From JACDCA01 sp963810305 (GTDB lineage Bacteria > Acidobacteriota > Vicinamibacteria > Vicinamibacterales > 2-12-FULL-66-21): 64,000 bases of DNA. Below are positions 15,867-28,528 of this stretch, piece by piece. Position 1 is the first letter of the stretch, and every line of letters starts with the position of its first letter. Position numbers and translations under genes: made by a program. The notes below the pieces were generated by a model, which saw only the letters and a list, made by a program, of their open reading frames with translations, did not search any database and was not told the DNA's origin. The stretch is from NCBI GenBank assembly GCA_963810305.1, contig CAWEMY010000004.1, positions 262,822 to 326,821 on the forward strand. The letters run 5' to 3'.

Positions 15867-18230
15867 GTGTCGGCAGCCACCTTTATCTCCCGGCGCCTCA
15901 GTGAGTTTCTTGGCGTGGCCTTCTTCGCCGGCGCGCTGCTCTGGGTGGTGGCGCTCGCGAGCCACAATCCGTCCGATCCCGTCTGGTTCTTCAATACCGG
16001 CGCTGACGGCCCACCCCTCAACTTCGCCGGCCATGTCGGCGCGTTCATGGCGGAGCTGTCGTACCAGCTGCTTGGGTATGCCGCGTTCCTGATTCCGATC
16101 ATCCTCGTCGTCGCCGGCTGGCACTACTTCTGGTGCAAGAAGATGGACGCGGCGTTGACCAAAGCGATCGGCGCTGCCCTGCTCATCTCGTGCGTGTCAT
16201 CGTTTCTGGCGCTGGCGTCTGGCTACAGTACTGAAGCGAAGCAGTTGCGGGCCGGCGGATATCTCGGCGAGTGGCTCGGTGCCGCTCTCTCGGCGTATCT
16301 GAACAGGATGGGCGCGATCATCCTCATTCTCACGCTCCTCTTTCTGGCCATCATCCTGTCGACACAGTTCTCGTTCGGACGACTGTTCGCCGCCATAGGT
16401 GAGATGCTGCGCGATCGATGGGCCGCGATGATGGGCGCACTGCGTGCGTCGAGGGAAGAACGGCGCCGCAATCGGCAGCGTCAGGAAGTCTTGAAGAAGC
16501 ACCTGGACAAGGCGCCTACCGAGGCGCGGGAACGAATCGCGGCGAAGGCCCGAGTCGAGCCGACGATCAAGACACCGGAGCGGCCGGACGATGACGTCCC
16601 GGCCCGGCCGTCACGCGCGACTGCCATGGTCAGCGCGGCGGCCGCCGCTCTCAAGGCGGCTTCTTCGAGGCCGACACCACCGGCGATCAAACGCCGTTTG
16701 GAACAGCCGGTCCCGGCACCTCTCCCGCTGGCCGAGCCGGACAAGTCGCCGATCGAACGCCGGAAGGGCGCCTATACGCTGCCGCCCCTCGCGCTGCTGG
16801 ACGCACCCCGAACCGAACGCAAGATCGATGAGCGGCAGTTGATGGAAGGCGCACGGCTCCTCGAGGAGAAGTGCCGCGAGTTCTCGGTTGAAGGGTCGGT
16901 CGCCCAGATCCATCCGGGCCCGGTGGTCACGACCTACGAGTTCAAGCCGGACGCCGGGGTCAAGTACAGCAAGATCACCGGCCTCGCCGACGATCTGTGC
17001 CTGGCGATGCGAGCCGAATCGGTGCTCATCGACCGCATCCCCGGGAAGAGCACGGTCGGGATCCAGATCCCCAATCCAATTCGCGACGTGATTTCCATGC
17101 GCGAGCTCCTCGAAGGGGATGCCTACAAACGGTCCGCTTCGAAGTTGACGCTCGCCCTGGGCAAGACGATCCACGGCGAGCCGTTCGTCAGCGATCTCGC
17201 CGCGATGCCGCATCTGCTGATTGCGGGATCTACCGGTACCGGTAAATCGGTGAGCGTGAATGCGATGCTCGCGAGCATCCTCTTCCGCGCGACTCCCGAC
17301 GATGTCCGGATGATCATGGTCGACCCGAAGCGCCTCGAACTCGGGATGTACGAGGAGATTCCGCACCTGCTCACGCCCGTCGTCGTCGACCCCAAGCTTG
17401 CCGCAAATGCGCTCCGCTGGGCTGTTCGGGAGATGGAGGAACGTTACAAGACGCTCGCGGCGGTCGGGGTCAGGAATATCGACCAGTACAACCGCAACCT
17501 GCGCGCGATGCAGGCGGAGAAGAAGGGACCGGTTGTCGACGCCAAGGGCAACGAAGTCAGGACACTCCCCTTCATCGTGGTCCTGATCGATGAGCTCGCA
17601 GACTTGATGATGGTCGCGGGGAACGAGGTAGAGGAATCGATCTGCCGCCTGGCGCAAATGGCGCGCGCGGTCGGGATCCATCTGATCCTCGCGACGCAGC
17701 GCCCCTCGGTCGACGTGATCACCGGCCTCATCAAAGCGAATCTGCCCGCGCGCATCTCGTTCCGGGTGTCGTCGAAGATCGACTCGCGCACGATTCTCGA
17801 CGGCAATGGTGCGGAGCAGTTGCTCGGCAAGGGAGACATGCTCTACCTGCCGCCGGCCTCCTCGCGGCACGTGCGGCTGCACGGGCCGTACATCTCCGAG
17901 CAGGAGTGCGCCCGGCTGGCCAGCTTCCTCCGCAAACAGGGCAAGCCGGTCTACGACAACACGATCACCGACGACGACAAGAAGGCCGGCGGCGATCTGG
18001 AGTTTGAAAAGGACGATCTCTACGACGAAGCTTCGCGCATCGTCGTGACCAGCGGCCAGGCATCGATTTCGTATCTGCAGCGCCGGCTGCGCATTGGTTT
18101 CAGCCGCGCCGCGAGGCTGGTCGACATGATGGAGGCCGATGGTCTCGTGTCGGGCGCGGCCGGTGGCAAAGCGCGCGAAGTGCTCGTGAAAAAAGACTAT
18201 TTCGACGAAGTGGACGCCCAGGTCCGATAA
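15867..18230 (+). CDS. ftsK: DNA translocase FtsK/SpoIIIE
   Basis: Septum-anchored DNA pump that clears chromosomes at division and activates XerCD. Four transmembrane helices lie within residues 1-170. A basic, proline-rich linker follows, then the alpha/beta motor with Walker A GSTGTGKS (454-461), Walker B VVLIDELADLMMV and ATQRPSVDVITG. The C-terminal gamma winged helix is ISYLQRRLRIGFSRAARLVDMME. 787 aa, typical of a short-linker FtsK. It starts one base after the RNase J stop (GTG at 15867). Confidence 0.96.
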   Translation: MSAATFISRRLSEFLGVAFFAGALLWVVALASHNPSDPVWFFNTGADGPPLNFAGHVGAFMAELSYQLLGYAAFLIPIILVVAGWHYFWCKKMDAALTKAIGAALLISCVSSFLALASGYSTEAKQLRAGGYLGEWLGAALSAYLNRMGAIILILTLLFLAIILSTQFSFGRLFAAIGEMLRDRWAAMMGALRASREERRRNRQRQEVLKKHLDKAPTEARERIAAKARVEPTIKTPERPDDDVPARPSRATAMVSAAAAALKAASSRPTPPAIKRRLEQPVPAPLPLAEPDKSPIERRKGAYTLPPLALLDAPRTERKIDERQLMEGARLLEEKCREFSVEGSVAQIHPGPVVTTYEFKPDAGVKYSKITGLADDLCLAMRAESVLIDRIPGKSTVGIQIPNPIRDVISMRELLEGDAYKRSASKLTLALGKTIHGEPFVSDLAAMPHLLIAGSTGTGKSVSVNAMLASILFRATPDDVRMIMVDPKRLELGMYEEIPHLLTPVVVDPKLAANALRWAVREMEERYKTLAAVGVRNIDQYNRNLRAMQAEKKGPVVDAKGNEVRTLPFIVVLIDELADLMMVAGNEVEESICRLAQMARAVGIHLILATQRPSVDVITGLIKANLPARISFRVSSKIDSRTILDGNGAEQLLGKGDMLYLPPASSRHVRLHGPYISEQECARLASFLRKQGKPVYDNTITDDDKKAGGDLEFEKDDLYDEASRIVVTSGQASISYLQRRLRIGFSRAARLVDMMEADGLVSGAAGGKAREVLVKKDYFDEVDAQVR

Positions 18231-18239
18231 GAGGCGATT

Positions 18240-19961
18240 ATGAAATTCAGGACGGCTCCTGTCATTCTGCTCGTCGTAGCGTTCGCGTGCGTCCCCGCGG
18301 CCGCCGCGGCGCAATCGTCGCGGACGCTCTACACGCGAGCGCTCGAACGCGAACGCATCCTTCGGGACGGCCGGGAGCCTTCCCTGCAGCAACTCAGGAA
18401 TGCCGTCGCCTCCTACGAGGCCATTGCCCGACGATTCCCGTCGAGCGGATACACGGACAATTCGCTGTGGCAAGGGGCGAATCTGTCGCTCCTCGCTCAC
18501 GACCGCTTCGGCCAGGCCGGTGATCTGCAGACCGCACTGCGGCTTCTGGAGCAGCTGACATCGCAGTACCCGTCCAGTTCGCTTGCAGCCCAGGCACGCA
18601 GCCTCGTCCGGCAGCGGCAGCCGGCGCCGGCGATGCCTGCGGCGATGCCTGCGGTGCTGCCGATCCCGCCAACTCCGACGCTGACATCGCAGCCGCTCAA
18701 GGAGCCAGTCACGGAGACCCGTCCGTCGCGCGCGCCAATGGTCGCGATCCGCGATGTAAAGCGGACGCAACTGCCAGACGGCATCCGCGTCAGTATCGAA
18801 ATGGATGCAGAGTCGGCATATCACGCCGAGCGGCTGGAGAATCCGCGACGCGTCTTCTTCGACATCAAGGGAGCGCGTCCGTCGCCAGCGCTGCTCGACA
18901 CGCCGTTGAAGTTCACCGACGACATCGTCCGCGAGATTCGTCTGGGCCGGCATCCCAATACCACCCGCGTCGTGATGGACATGGAGGGAGCCGACAGCTA
19001 CAGCGTGTTCACCCTGTACGATCCGTTCCGGCTGGTCATCGACTTCAAGCGTTCCGCATCGACGCTGCCCGCGCCTGCGCCGCCGCCAGTGTTGCCGCCG
19101 GCGACCGTCCAGACGCCGGCCCAGGCGCTGGATTCGGCAGAGTTGCCGGACACGAAACCGATCCCGACCCGGCCGATTACCGCGGTGCCTCCACCGTCCG
19201 CCGCGTCGGCGAATCGCAACGGAAGCTTCTCGCTCTCCCGTCAGCTGGGCCTCGGTATTTCGCGGATCGTGATCGACGCCGGCCACGGCGGTCACGATCC
19301 GGGTGCGAGCTCCAACGGAATATCGGAATCAGAGCTGACGCTGGATGTCGCGCTGCGCCTCTCCAAGCTGCTCGAGACTCAGCCCGGCGTCGAAGTGGTC
19401 ATGACGCGCAACACGGACGTCTTCATTCCACTGGAAGAGCGAACGGCGATTGCCAATCGGGAAGGAGCGGACCTGTTTCTCTCCATCCACGCGAATGCGA
19501 GCCGGAACCCGCGCGCTCAAGGTGTCGAGACCTACTTCCTGAACTTCGCGACCAACCCTGACGCAGAAGCCGTCGCCGCTCGTGAGAACGCTGGCTCGGC
19601 GCAGTCCATGAACCGGTTACCGGCGATCGTCAAGGCGATCGCGCTGAACAACAAGCTGGATGAATCGCGCGACTTCGCGGAAATGGTGCAGCGATCGATG
19701 GTGCAGCGGCTGTCGCAACGGAATCGACAGCTGCGCGACCTCGGCGTGAAGCAGGCCCCTTTCGTCGTGCTGATCGGCGCGTCGATGCCGAGCGTCCTCG
19801 CAGAGATCGCGTTCGTCACCAACAGGCAGGAGGGAGCGCTGCTGAAGACCGGCGCGTATCGCCAGCAGACCGCGGAGGCGTTATTTGCGGCGGTCGTCCG
19901 CTATCAGCAGTCGCTCAAGAAGATCCGCTCGTCCGCCATGTCGGAGCCGGTGGCGAAATAG
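18240..19961 (+). CDS. N-acetylmuramoyl-L-alanine amidase with AMIN domain
   Basis: Periplasmic zinc amidase that splits peptidoglycan cross-bridge stems during daughter-cell separation. A signal peptide (1-25) is followed by a TPR-like helical region (30-125), a Pro-rich linker, an AMIN domain (about 165-270, with GIRVSIEMDAES and RLVIDF), a second Pro-rich linker, and an Amidase_3 domain: IVIDAGHGGHDPGA, SELTLDVAL, LFLSIHANAS and VLAEIAFVTN supply the zinc ligands and catalytic Glu. 573 aa. It starts 9 bases after ftsK, matching a cell-division role. The N-terminal helical region is an addition to the basic AmiC plan. Confidence 0.92.
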   Translation: MKFRTAPVILLVVAFACVPAAAAAQSSRTLYTRALERERILRDGREPSLQQLRNAVASYEAIARRFPSSGYTDNSLWQGANLSLLAHDRFGQAGDLQTALRLLEQLTSQYPSSSLAAQARSLVRQRQPAPAMPAAMPAVLPIPPTPTLTSQPLKEPVTETRPSRAPMVAIRDVKRTQLPDGIRVSIEMDAESAYHAERLENPRRVFFDIKGARPSPALLDTPLKFTDDIVREIRLGRHPNTTRVVMDMEGADSYSVFTLYDPFRLVIDFKRSASTLPAPAPPPVLPPATVQTPAQALDSAELPDTKPIPTRPITAVPPPSAASANRNGSFSLSRQLGLGISRIVIDAGHGGHDPGASSNGISESELTLDVALRLSKLLETQPGVEVVMTRNTDVFIPLEERTAIANREGADLFLSIHANASRNPRAQGVETYFLNFATNPDAEAVAARENAGSAQSMNRLPAIVKAIALNNKLDESRDFAEMVQRSMVQRLSQRNRQLRDLGVKQAPFVVLIGASMPSVLAEIAFVTNRQEGALLKTGAYRQQTAEALFAAVVRYQQSLKKIRSSAMSEPVAK

Positions 19962-19962
19962 C

Positions 19963-20000
19963 GCGGTGACGCGGGGCGCGGTTCGCGGTGCGCGGTTCGG
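19963..20000. repeat. Short GC-rich seven-base array
   Basis: CGCGGTT, CGCGGTG and related units lie between two converging genes. A longer array of the same class is at 26211-26262. Confidence 0.5.
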
Positions 20001-20007
20001 ACAGGTG

Positions 20008-20241
20008 TTACGTGATGCGAAATGCCTCTGAGTCCGGGATCGGCTCGAGGTTGTAACGGGCGCGGAATTTCTTCACGCCGATCAGCAGGCCACCCAGGGC
20101 GGCGCCGAGCAGGACCGCGACGAGGATCAGCACGCCGGTCAGGCCGATCGCGCCGATGAGCACGTCGCCGACCGACGTCGATTTCGCCGGCGTCTCCAGG
20201 ACCCGGACAATGACGGGCTGGGCTTGCACCGCGAAGAGCAT
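20008..20241 (-). CDS. Small single-pass membrane protein
   Basis: 77 aa. A short N-terminal stretch (VQAQPVIVRVLETPAKST) precedes one long hydrophobic helix (about 24-55, with GLTGVLILVAVLLGAALGGLL) and a basic C-terminal end (KKFRARYNLEPIPDS). I do not recognise a named family. It lies 41 bases after pepA in the same direction, so it may be co-transcribed. The function is unknown. Confidence 0.6.
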   Translation of the reverse strand: MLFAVQAQPVIVRVLETPAKSTSVGDVLIGAIGLTGVLILVAVLLGAALGGLLIGVKKFRARYNLEPIPDSEAFRIT

Positions 20242-20282
20242 CTTCTACCTTAGACCCATCCAATCCACGCCGGTTCCAGCCG

Positions 20283-21791
20283 TCACCGCCACTCGCTGCT
20301 GGTGAATGCGAGCTCGGCCAGCGTGCGGACGGCGACGCCGGTCGGTCCTTTGGGCTGCCAGGCCTTTGTTTCGTCGGCCCAGGCGGTGCCGGCGATGTCC
20401 AGATGCGCCCACGGCAGACCTCCCGCGAACTCCTTCAGGAAGATCGCGGCGGTACAGGCCCCGGCCGGCCGGCCACCGGTGTTGGTCATGTCGGCGATTT
20501 CACTCTTCAACTGCTCGGCGTACTCGTCGTAGAGCGGCATCGGCCAGCATCGATCCCCGGCCTTCCGCGCCGACTCGCCGACGATCGAGGTCCACTCGTC
20601 CGGCTGGCCGAAGAGGCCGGTCGCGACCTTTCCGAGCGCCACTACGCAGGCGCCGGTCAGAGTTGCGACATCTACCAGGTGCGTGGCGCCAAGCTCCCGC
20701 GCGTACCACAGACCGTCGCCAAGTATCAGCCGTCCTTCTGCGTCGGTGTTGATCACCTCGACGGTCTTGCCGCCGGCGCCGCGCAGGATGTCACCAGGCT
20801 TCACGGCGCGGCCGCCGGGCATGTTCTCGGTGGTCGGGATGATCCCGACGACCTTGATCGGCGCGCCGAGGAGGGAGATGGCCCGCATCGCGCCGATCAC
20901 GGCGGCGCCACCGGACATGTCAGTCTTCATCCGCTCCATCCCGTCCGCCGGCTTGATCGAGATGCCGCCGGTGTCGAAGGTGATCCCCTTCCCGACAAGA
21001 CCGAGGACGGGCATCGCCGGCGCACCCGCCGGTTCGTGCGTCAGTACGATCACGCGCGGCGGTTCCGCACTGCCGCGCGCGACACCAAGCAGCAGGCCCA
21101 TCCCCAGTCGTTCGATGACGTGCTCGTCGAGGACTTCAACGCGCAGCCCCGTCGCCTTCGCAACCTCGGTCGCGCGGTTGGCGAACTCGATCGGCGTCAG
21201 AACGTTGGCCGGCTCGTTCGCCAGCTCCCGCGCGATGTTGCAGGACTCACCCAGGATCTGCCCGCGCCTGGCCGCGGCCTCGATGGTCGCTACCGGAGCG
21301 CCCGGCGCCGAGATGACGACCTCCTCGAGGGGCGGCGCTCCACGCTCGCCTCCCTTGTAGCGGTCGCTGCTGAACGCGGCGAGCATTATCCCTTCGGCCG
21401 ACGCCTGAACCGCGGCAGCAGGGGGTGCGTCGCCGCGGATGACGAGCGCGACGCGGCGGGCGCGGCGCTGCCGGGCGGCAAGCGCCGCGGCCGTGCTGAC
21501 CTTTCGCAGGCGCTCGGTGTCGAATGAACCCCGGGGTCCGGCTCCAATCAGGAGCACTCGACCAGCTCCCCACTCTGTGACCAGCGGTGTGACGAACACC
21601 TCGTAGAGGCGTCCACGGAACTCTCCGCTGTCCAGCGCGCGCTGTATCTGGCCGTCGGTCGCGGCGTCGAGACCTTCGAGGTCCGTCAGCCCATCCGATT
21701 CGAAGATCGGCACCAGCAACAGATCTGTCCGGATGCGTGAAGGCGCGTCGGTCGTGGCCGAAACTGCGGAAACGGTAGCTGTCGGAGCCAT
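20283..21791 (-). CDS. pepA: Leucyl aminopeptidase (M17)
   Basis: Cytosolic two-metal aminopeptidase that releases N-terminal residues from peptides. The M17 signature NTDAEGRLILGDGL lies near residue 347. GITFDTGGISIKP and MKTDMSGGAAVIGAM supply the other metal ligands, and GRPAGACTAAIFLKEF with WAHLDIAG completes the active-site block. 502 aa, normal length. It is divergent from the exported protein at 21839. Confidence 0.95.
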   Translation of the reverse strand: MAPTATVSAVSATTDAPSRIRTDLLLVPIFESDGLTDLEGLDAATDGQIQRALDSGEFRGRLYEVFVTPLVTEWGAGRVLLIGAGPRGSFDTERLRKVSTAAALAARQRRARRVALVIRGDAPPAAAVQASAEGIMLAAFSSDRYKGGERGAPPLEEVVISAPGAPVATIEAAARRGQILGESCNIARELANEPANVLTPIEFANRATEVAKATGLRVEVLDEHVIERLGMGLLLGVARGSAEPPRVIVLTHEPAGAPAMPVLGLVGKGITFDTGGISIKPADGMERMKTDMSGGAAVIGAMRAISLLGAPIKVVGIIPTTENMPGGRAVKPGDILRGAGGKTVEVINTDAEGRLILGDGLWYARELGATHLVDVATLTGACVVALGKVATGLFGQPDEWTSIVGESARKAGDRCWPMPLYDEYAEQLKSEIADMTNTGGRPAGACTAAIFLKEFAGGLPWAHLDIAGTAWADETKAWQPKGPTGVAVRTLAELAFTSSEWR

Positions 21792-21801
21792 CTGAGGGGA
21801 T

Positions 21802-21807
21802 TATAAT
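21802..21807 (+). promoter_or_regulatory. TATAAT -10 element
   Basis: A perfect TATAAT covers the first possible ATG (21806) of the next gene. Transcription would start near 21813, so that ATG cannot be used. This favours the ATG at 21839. No clear -35 is seen at the usual spacing. Confidence 0.5.
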
Positions 21808-21838
21808 GGCGGCTACCCTGCCTCCGGGAGCGTGCCGT

Positions 21839-22282
21839 ATGAGAATACCGACTCCCTTCGCGAACAAATCGCCGGTGTTCGCGTCCGTAGTTGTCTTTCT
21901 GACCGTAGCGACTACCTCCGCCGTTGGCGATAAAACCAAGCCCTCGGTCTCCGTCCGCGCGAATCCTTCGACCGGCTTCGCGCCGACGCGGGTCGTGCTG
22001 ACTGCCGAGCTCAAAGGCGGCGTCAACGATTACCCGGACTACTACTGCCCCTCGATCGAATGGGTGTGGGGCGACGACACGCGTTCCGAATCGAAGATGG
22101 ACTGCGATCCCTACGAGGCCGGCAAGAGCGAGATCAAGCGGCGGTACCTCTTCGACCGGGTCTTTCTGTCGCCTGGTGAGTTCCGTGTCGAGTTCCGGAT
22201 GAAGCAGAAAGACAAGGTGGTCGGTCTCGGATCGACGCTCGTCCGGATTCGCCCCGGCCTCCGCGACGGCGGCGGTTCGTAA
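21839..22282 (+). CDS. Small exported protein with PKD-like beta domain
   Basis: 147 aa from the ATG at 21839, preceded by GGGAG at eight bases. An N-terminal signal (SPVFASVVVFLTVATTS) is followed by an immunoglobulin/PKD-like sandwich: VRANPSTGFAPTRVVLTAEL, then IEWVWGDDT, then SPGEFRVEFRMKQ. The W-x-W-G-D-D-T turn is typical of PKD repeats. Two cysteines in the domain (in YYCPS and MDCDP) could form a disulfide. It is probably an envelope or secreted protein; the partner is unknown. Confidence 0.65.
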   Translation: MRIPTPFANKSPVFASVVVFLTVATTSAVGDKTKPSVSVRANPSTGFAPTRVVLTAELKGGVNDYPDYYCPSIEWVWGDDTRSESKMDCDPYEAGKSEIKRRYLFDRVFLSPGEFRVEFRMKQKDKVVGLGSTLVRIRPGLRDGGGS

Positions 22283-22305
22283 ACCCCTTGCGCTGACGAC
22301 TGTCG

Positions 22306-22323
22306 CAGCCCTAAAGGGCTGGA

Positions 22324-22330
<7 letters not shown>
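22306..22330. repeat. Dispersed repeat that supplies the aacS stop codon
   Basis: CAGCCCTAAAGGGCTG plus GACTACGAC. Read on the minus strand, GTAGTCC here contains the TAG stop of aacS (22326-22324). Same family as 547-571. Confidence 0.75.
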
Positions 22331-24281
<1,951 letters not shown>

Positions 24282-24285
<4 letters not shown>

Positions 24286-25070
24286 GAACCCTGACCCCGT
24301 TCGAGCGCCTGCTTCCACCGTGCCGCCTCGTCGAAGATGCGCGGAAGAGCGGCGGCGCGGTCGTTGCGCAGTTGCAGCAAGGTTGCGATCAGTTGGTCGA
24401 GCGCCGTCTGAACGTGATCGGCATTCGACTCCACGATCTCTCGCCACAGCGACGCGGGGCTGGCGGCGAGACGAGACGAGTCCCGGAGACCTCCCCCGGC
24501 AAGGCCGAGGCCCTGGTCACCCACCGCGCTCCCCACCGTCCGCATCAACGCACTCACAGCCAGCTGCGGCAGGTGGCTGACATAGGCGAGGATCCGGTCA
24601 TGCTCTTCCGCTTCCATCGTCGAGACGACGGCGCCGAGCGATTCGATCAACGCGGTAAGGATGCCGACGTCCTCGGCGCGAGCGGATGCCGCAGGCGTCA
24701 GGACCCAGGGGCGTCCCTCGAAAAGATCTCCCCTGGCAGCAGCCACGCCTGCGGTCGCAGCGCCGGCAATCGGATGACCGCCGACGAACCGCAGCCGTTC
24801 AGGCAGCATTCCCGCCGCCGCGACCGTCGTCCTTTTCGTACTGCCGGTGTCGGTGATGAGTGCTTCGCCGGGAATGTGAGTAGGAAGAGACTCGAGGATG
24901 CGGATGTTCTCTGGAATCGGCGCCGCCAGAAAGATGACCCCAGCGCCAGCCGCCTGGCCGAGGTCATCGCCGCGATCGAGAGTCACGACCTCCGGGGCGG
25001 GCCGCAGACGCGCCAGCGCGAGAGCAATCGATCCGCCTATCAGACCGCGCCCGATGATCGCAATCCTCAA
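24282..25070 (-). CDS. tyrA: Prephenate dehydrogenase
   Basis: NAD(P)-dependent oxidative decarboxylation of prephenate to 4-hydroxyphenylpyruvate on the tyrosine branch. The Rossmann motif IIGRGLIGGSIALAL is at 5-19. VGGHPIAGAATAGV, AYVSHLPQLAVSAL and GGGLRDSSRLAASP match the family, including the substrate-binding His and Arg. 262 aa, without an ACT domain, so no built-in tyrosine feedback site is visible. It overlaps aacS by ATGA and follows aroF after a short repeat. Confidence 0.92.
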
Positions 25071-25127
25071 TCGTCAATCACCAATCCGTCAATCGGCAAT
25101 CGCCAATCCACAATCGACAGTCGTCAG
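25070..25127. repeat. Seven-base-phased array (CAATCxC type)
   Basis: CAATCGTCAATCACCAATC-like units run through the aroF-tyrA gap and reach the last codons of aroF. This is the same unit class as 9956-10172, read in one orientation only. Confidence 0.7.
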
Positions 25128-26173
25128 CGACTCCAGCCTCTCCTCGCCACCGGCTCGACACAGATGCTGCGGCCGATCGCCGGCGCAATGATGCGGAGCT
25201 CCGCCATCAGGCGATCGAACTGCGCCGGGAAGAGCGATTGCGCCCCATCGCTGCGCGCGTGATCGGGGTCGCTATGCACTTCGATCAGCAGCCCGTCGCC
25301 ACCCGCGGCAACGGCGGCGCGCGCCATCGGCGCGACTTTGTCGCGGCGGCCGGTCCCGTGGCTCGGATCGACGATGACCGGCAGATGGCTCAACTGCTTG
25401 ACGACCGGAATCGCCGAGATGTCGAGCGTGTTGCGCGTATAGCTCTCGAAGGTGCGGATCCCGCGTTCGCAGAGCATCACGTCAGTGTTGCCTCCCGCGA
25501 GGACGTATTCTGCCGAGAGCAGCCACTCCTCGATCGTCGCCGAAATGCCGCGTTTCAGCAGAACCGGCATGCGCGCCTTCCCGAGCTCGCGCAGCAGCGA
25601 GTAGTTCTGCATGTTGCGCGCGCCAACCTGCAGGATGTGTGCGTACTTCTCGACGGCAGGGAGCTGGCTGACGTCCATGATCTCGGTCACGAGCGCCAGA
25701 TTGTGGCGATCGGCCGCCGCGCGCAGCAGCCGAAGCCCCTCCTCGCCCAGACCCTGAAAGCTGTAGGGCGAACTTCGCGGCTTGAAGGCTCCGCCGCGTA
25801 ACACCTTGGCGCCGGCCCGCTTCACCGCCGCCGCGGACGCCTCCACCTGCTCTTCAGTCTCGGCAGAACACGGGCCGGCCATCACGATGACCTCGTCGCC
25901 GCCGATGCGCAGGTCGCCGATCGCGATGACGGTGTTCTCCGGCCGGAACGTCCGGCTCGCGAGCTTGTACGGCTCGGTGATGCGCAGCACTTCCTGGACG
26001 CCTTCGAGCACTTCGAGCAAGCGTGGATCCCCTTCCCTGCGGCCACCGACGGCGCCGATCACCGTGCGCAGCGCGCCGGTCGAGCGGTGTACGTCGAACC
26101 CCATTTCGACGAGCTGGGCGACGACGCGCGTGACCTGTTCGTCGGTCGCGCGCTCCTGCATGATCACAACCAT
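25124..26173 (-). CDS. aroF: 3-deoxy-7-phosphoheptulonate (DAHP) synthase with N-terminal regulatory domain
   Basis: First step of the shikimate pathway: phosphoenolpyruvate plus erythrose 4-phosphate. Class I-beta/KDO8P-like fold: MAGPCSAETEEQV, LRGGAFKPRSSPYSFQGLG, VGARNMQN, VLLKRGI, LCERGIRTF and VDPSHGTGRRD give the PEP and metal ligands. Residues 1-70 (VVIMQERATDEQV.. and TVIGAVGG) form the ferredoxin-like domain known in Thermotoga-type enzymes to mediate Tyr/Phe inhibition. 349 aa. A heptamer array separates it from the chorismate mutase gene, so transcription through it is assumed rather than shown. Confidence 0.94.
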   Translation of the reverse strand: MVVIMQERATDEQVTRVVAQLVEMGFDVHRSTGALRTVIGAVGGRREGDPRLLEVLEGVQEVLRITEPYKLASRTFRPENTVIAIGDLRIGGDEVIVMAGPCSAETEEQVEASAAAVKRAGAKVLRGGAFKPRSSPYSFQGLGEEGLRLLRAAADRHNLALVTEIMDVSQLPAVEKYAHILQVGARNMQNYSLLRELGKARMPVLLKRGISATIEEWLLSAEYVLAGGNTDVMLCERGIRTFESYTRNTLDISAIPVVKQLSHLPVIVDPSHGTGRRDKVAPMARAAVAAGGDGLLIEVHSDPDHARSDGAQSLFPAQFDRLMAELRIIAPAIGRSICVEPVARRGWSR

Positions 26174-26175
26174 AA

Positions 26176-26262
26176 GAACTATGAACGATGAACTATGAAC
26201 GCTGAACCGCCCCGCGAACCGCGCCCCGCGAACCGCGCCCCGCGAACCGCGCCCCGCGAAAC
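26176..26262. repeat. Two adjoining seven-base-phased arrays
   Basis: The first (about 26176-26210) is GAACTAT/GAACGAT-like. The second (26211-26262) repeats the 14-base pair of heptamers CGCCCCG and CGAACCG about four times. They fill the gap between the chorismate mutase and aroF genes. Confidence 0.8.
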
Positions 26263-26264
26263 CT

Positions 26265-26555
26265 CTATTCTAAGTCCGCCAACCGTTCCAGCCTTCTCGC
26301 CTCGTCAATGACACGCTCGAAGAGCCGCTTCACGGCGCCATCGTCGAGCGGTCCGGTGTTGAGGCGCTGGACGTTGTCGAGCACCTCGCGTTCGCGGGCC
26401 GGCTGGTAAATATCCATCCCGGCGGTCTTCTTGAATTGCCCGACCTGGAGTGCGCATTCGGCACGGGCGTTCAGCAGGCGCACGAGCTGCTCGTCGATCC
26501 AGTCGATCCGCTGGCGAAGGTCGTCGATATCTTTCACAGCGCGCTCTTCAGCCAT
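26265..26555 (-). CDS. aroQ: Chorismate mutase (AroQ class)
   Basis: Converts chorismate to prephenate, feeding both tyrosine and phenylalanine. 96 aa, an all-helical AroQ domain: DIDDLRQRIDWIDEQLVRLLNARAECALQVG, then GMDIYQPAREREVLDNV. The active-site Arg, Lys and Glu positions are in place. It starts inside the last codons of trpA (22-base overlap), so it is translationally coupled to the Trp genes. No prephenate dehydratase domain is fused and no pheA is seen in the window. Confidence 0.92.
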   Translation of the reverse strand: MAEERAVKDIDDLRQRIDWIDEQLVRLLNARAECALQVGQFKKTAGMDIYQPAREREVLDNVQRLNTGPLDDGAVKRLFERVIDEARRLERLADLE

Positions 26556-27308
26556 CGTACATAGTCGCCGGCCCGCTCGGCGGCGCCCGCTGCCCCGTCC
26601 CCCGCAATGACCTGGACGAGCGCGCTGCCGACCACCGCAGCGTCCGCGTGCCGGCAGGCTTCGGCGACATGCTCGGGACGCGAGATGCCGAATCCGAGGG
26701 CGATCGGCAGGGCCACCTGTTGTCTGACTCGGGCGAGGAACTCGCCGGTGCCTGCGGCGAGATCATCTCGTGCGCCGGTGACTCCCAGTCGTGAGATCAC
26801 GTAAAGAAACCCGCGGCCCAGCTGGGCGGATCGCCGGATCCTGTCGTCGGTGGTGGTCGGGCTCACGAGCAGAATCGGATCGAGGCCGGCATCGATGATG
26901 ACCTGGCGCAGCGGCGCCGCCTCCTCGACCGGATAGTCGAGCACCAGGACGCCATCCGCACCTGCAGCCGCTGCCGCGACCGCGAACACCTCAGCACCCA
27001 TCCGGAGAATCGGGTTGGCGTAGGTGAAGAGGACGATAGGCGTGTCGATCTGCTCTCGAGCGCGCCGCACGAGATCGAGCGCGCCGCGCAACGTCATCCC
27101 GGCCGCGAGGGCGCGTTCGGTCGCACGCTGAATGACCGGCCCGTCGGCCAGCGGATCCGAGAAAGGCACACCGACTTCGATAATGTCGGCGCCCGCGCCG
27201 GCAATCGCAACCAAAACGTCCAGCGACGTCCGTGGATTCGGATCGCCGGCGGTGACGTAGGCGATCAGGCCACCCCGCCCGTCTGCCTCGAGCCGCTCGA
27301 AGGTGGTG

Positions 27309-27322
<14 letters not shown>
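26534..27322 (-). CDS. trpA: Tryptophan synthase alpha subunit
   Basis: Cleaves indole-3-glycerol phosphate and channels indole to TrpB. TIM barrel with catalytic Glu in ADIIEVGVPFSDPLADGPVIQ and Asp in VLVLDYPVEEA; phosphate-loop motifs GFGISRPEHV and VVGSALV. 262 aa. It overlaps the trpB end by 14 bases and the chorismate mutase start by 22, typical of a compact Trp operon. Confidence 0.97.
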
Positions 27323-28527
<1,205 letters not shown>

Positions 28528-28528
28528 G

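Noticed and set aside
21806..21838. ATG at 21806 as start of the PKD-like exported protein
   Set aside because: It is part of a TATAAT element and would precede the transcription start. The ATG at 21839 has a ribosome-binding sequence and begins a normal signal peptide.
25238..25801. Long plus-strand open frames opposite the aromatic operon (also at 20403, 27702, 33416, 40634 minus, 42191 and similar)
   Set aside because: They are antisense shadows produced by GC-rich codon bias. None has a ribosome-binding site, a recognisable domain or a plausible neighbour arrangement.
26211..26262. Possible CRISPR array
   Set aside because: The units are seven or fourteen bases with no unique spacers of 25-40 bases, and no cas gene is present.
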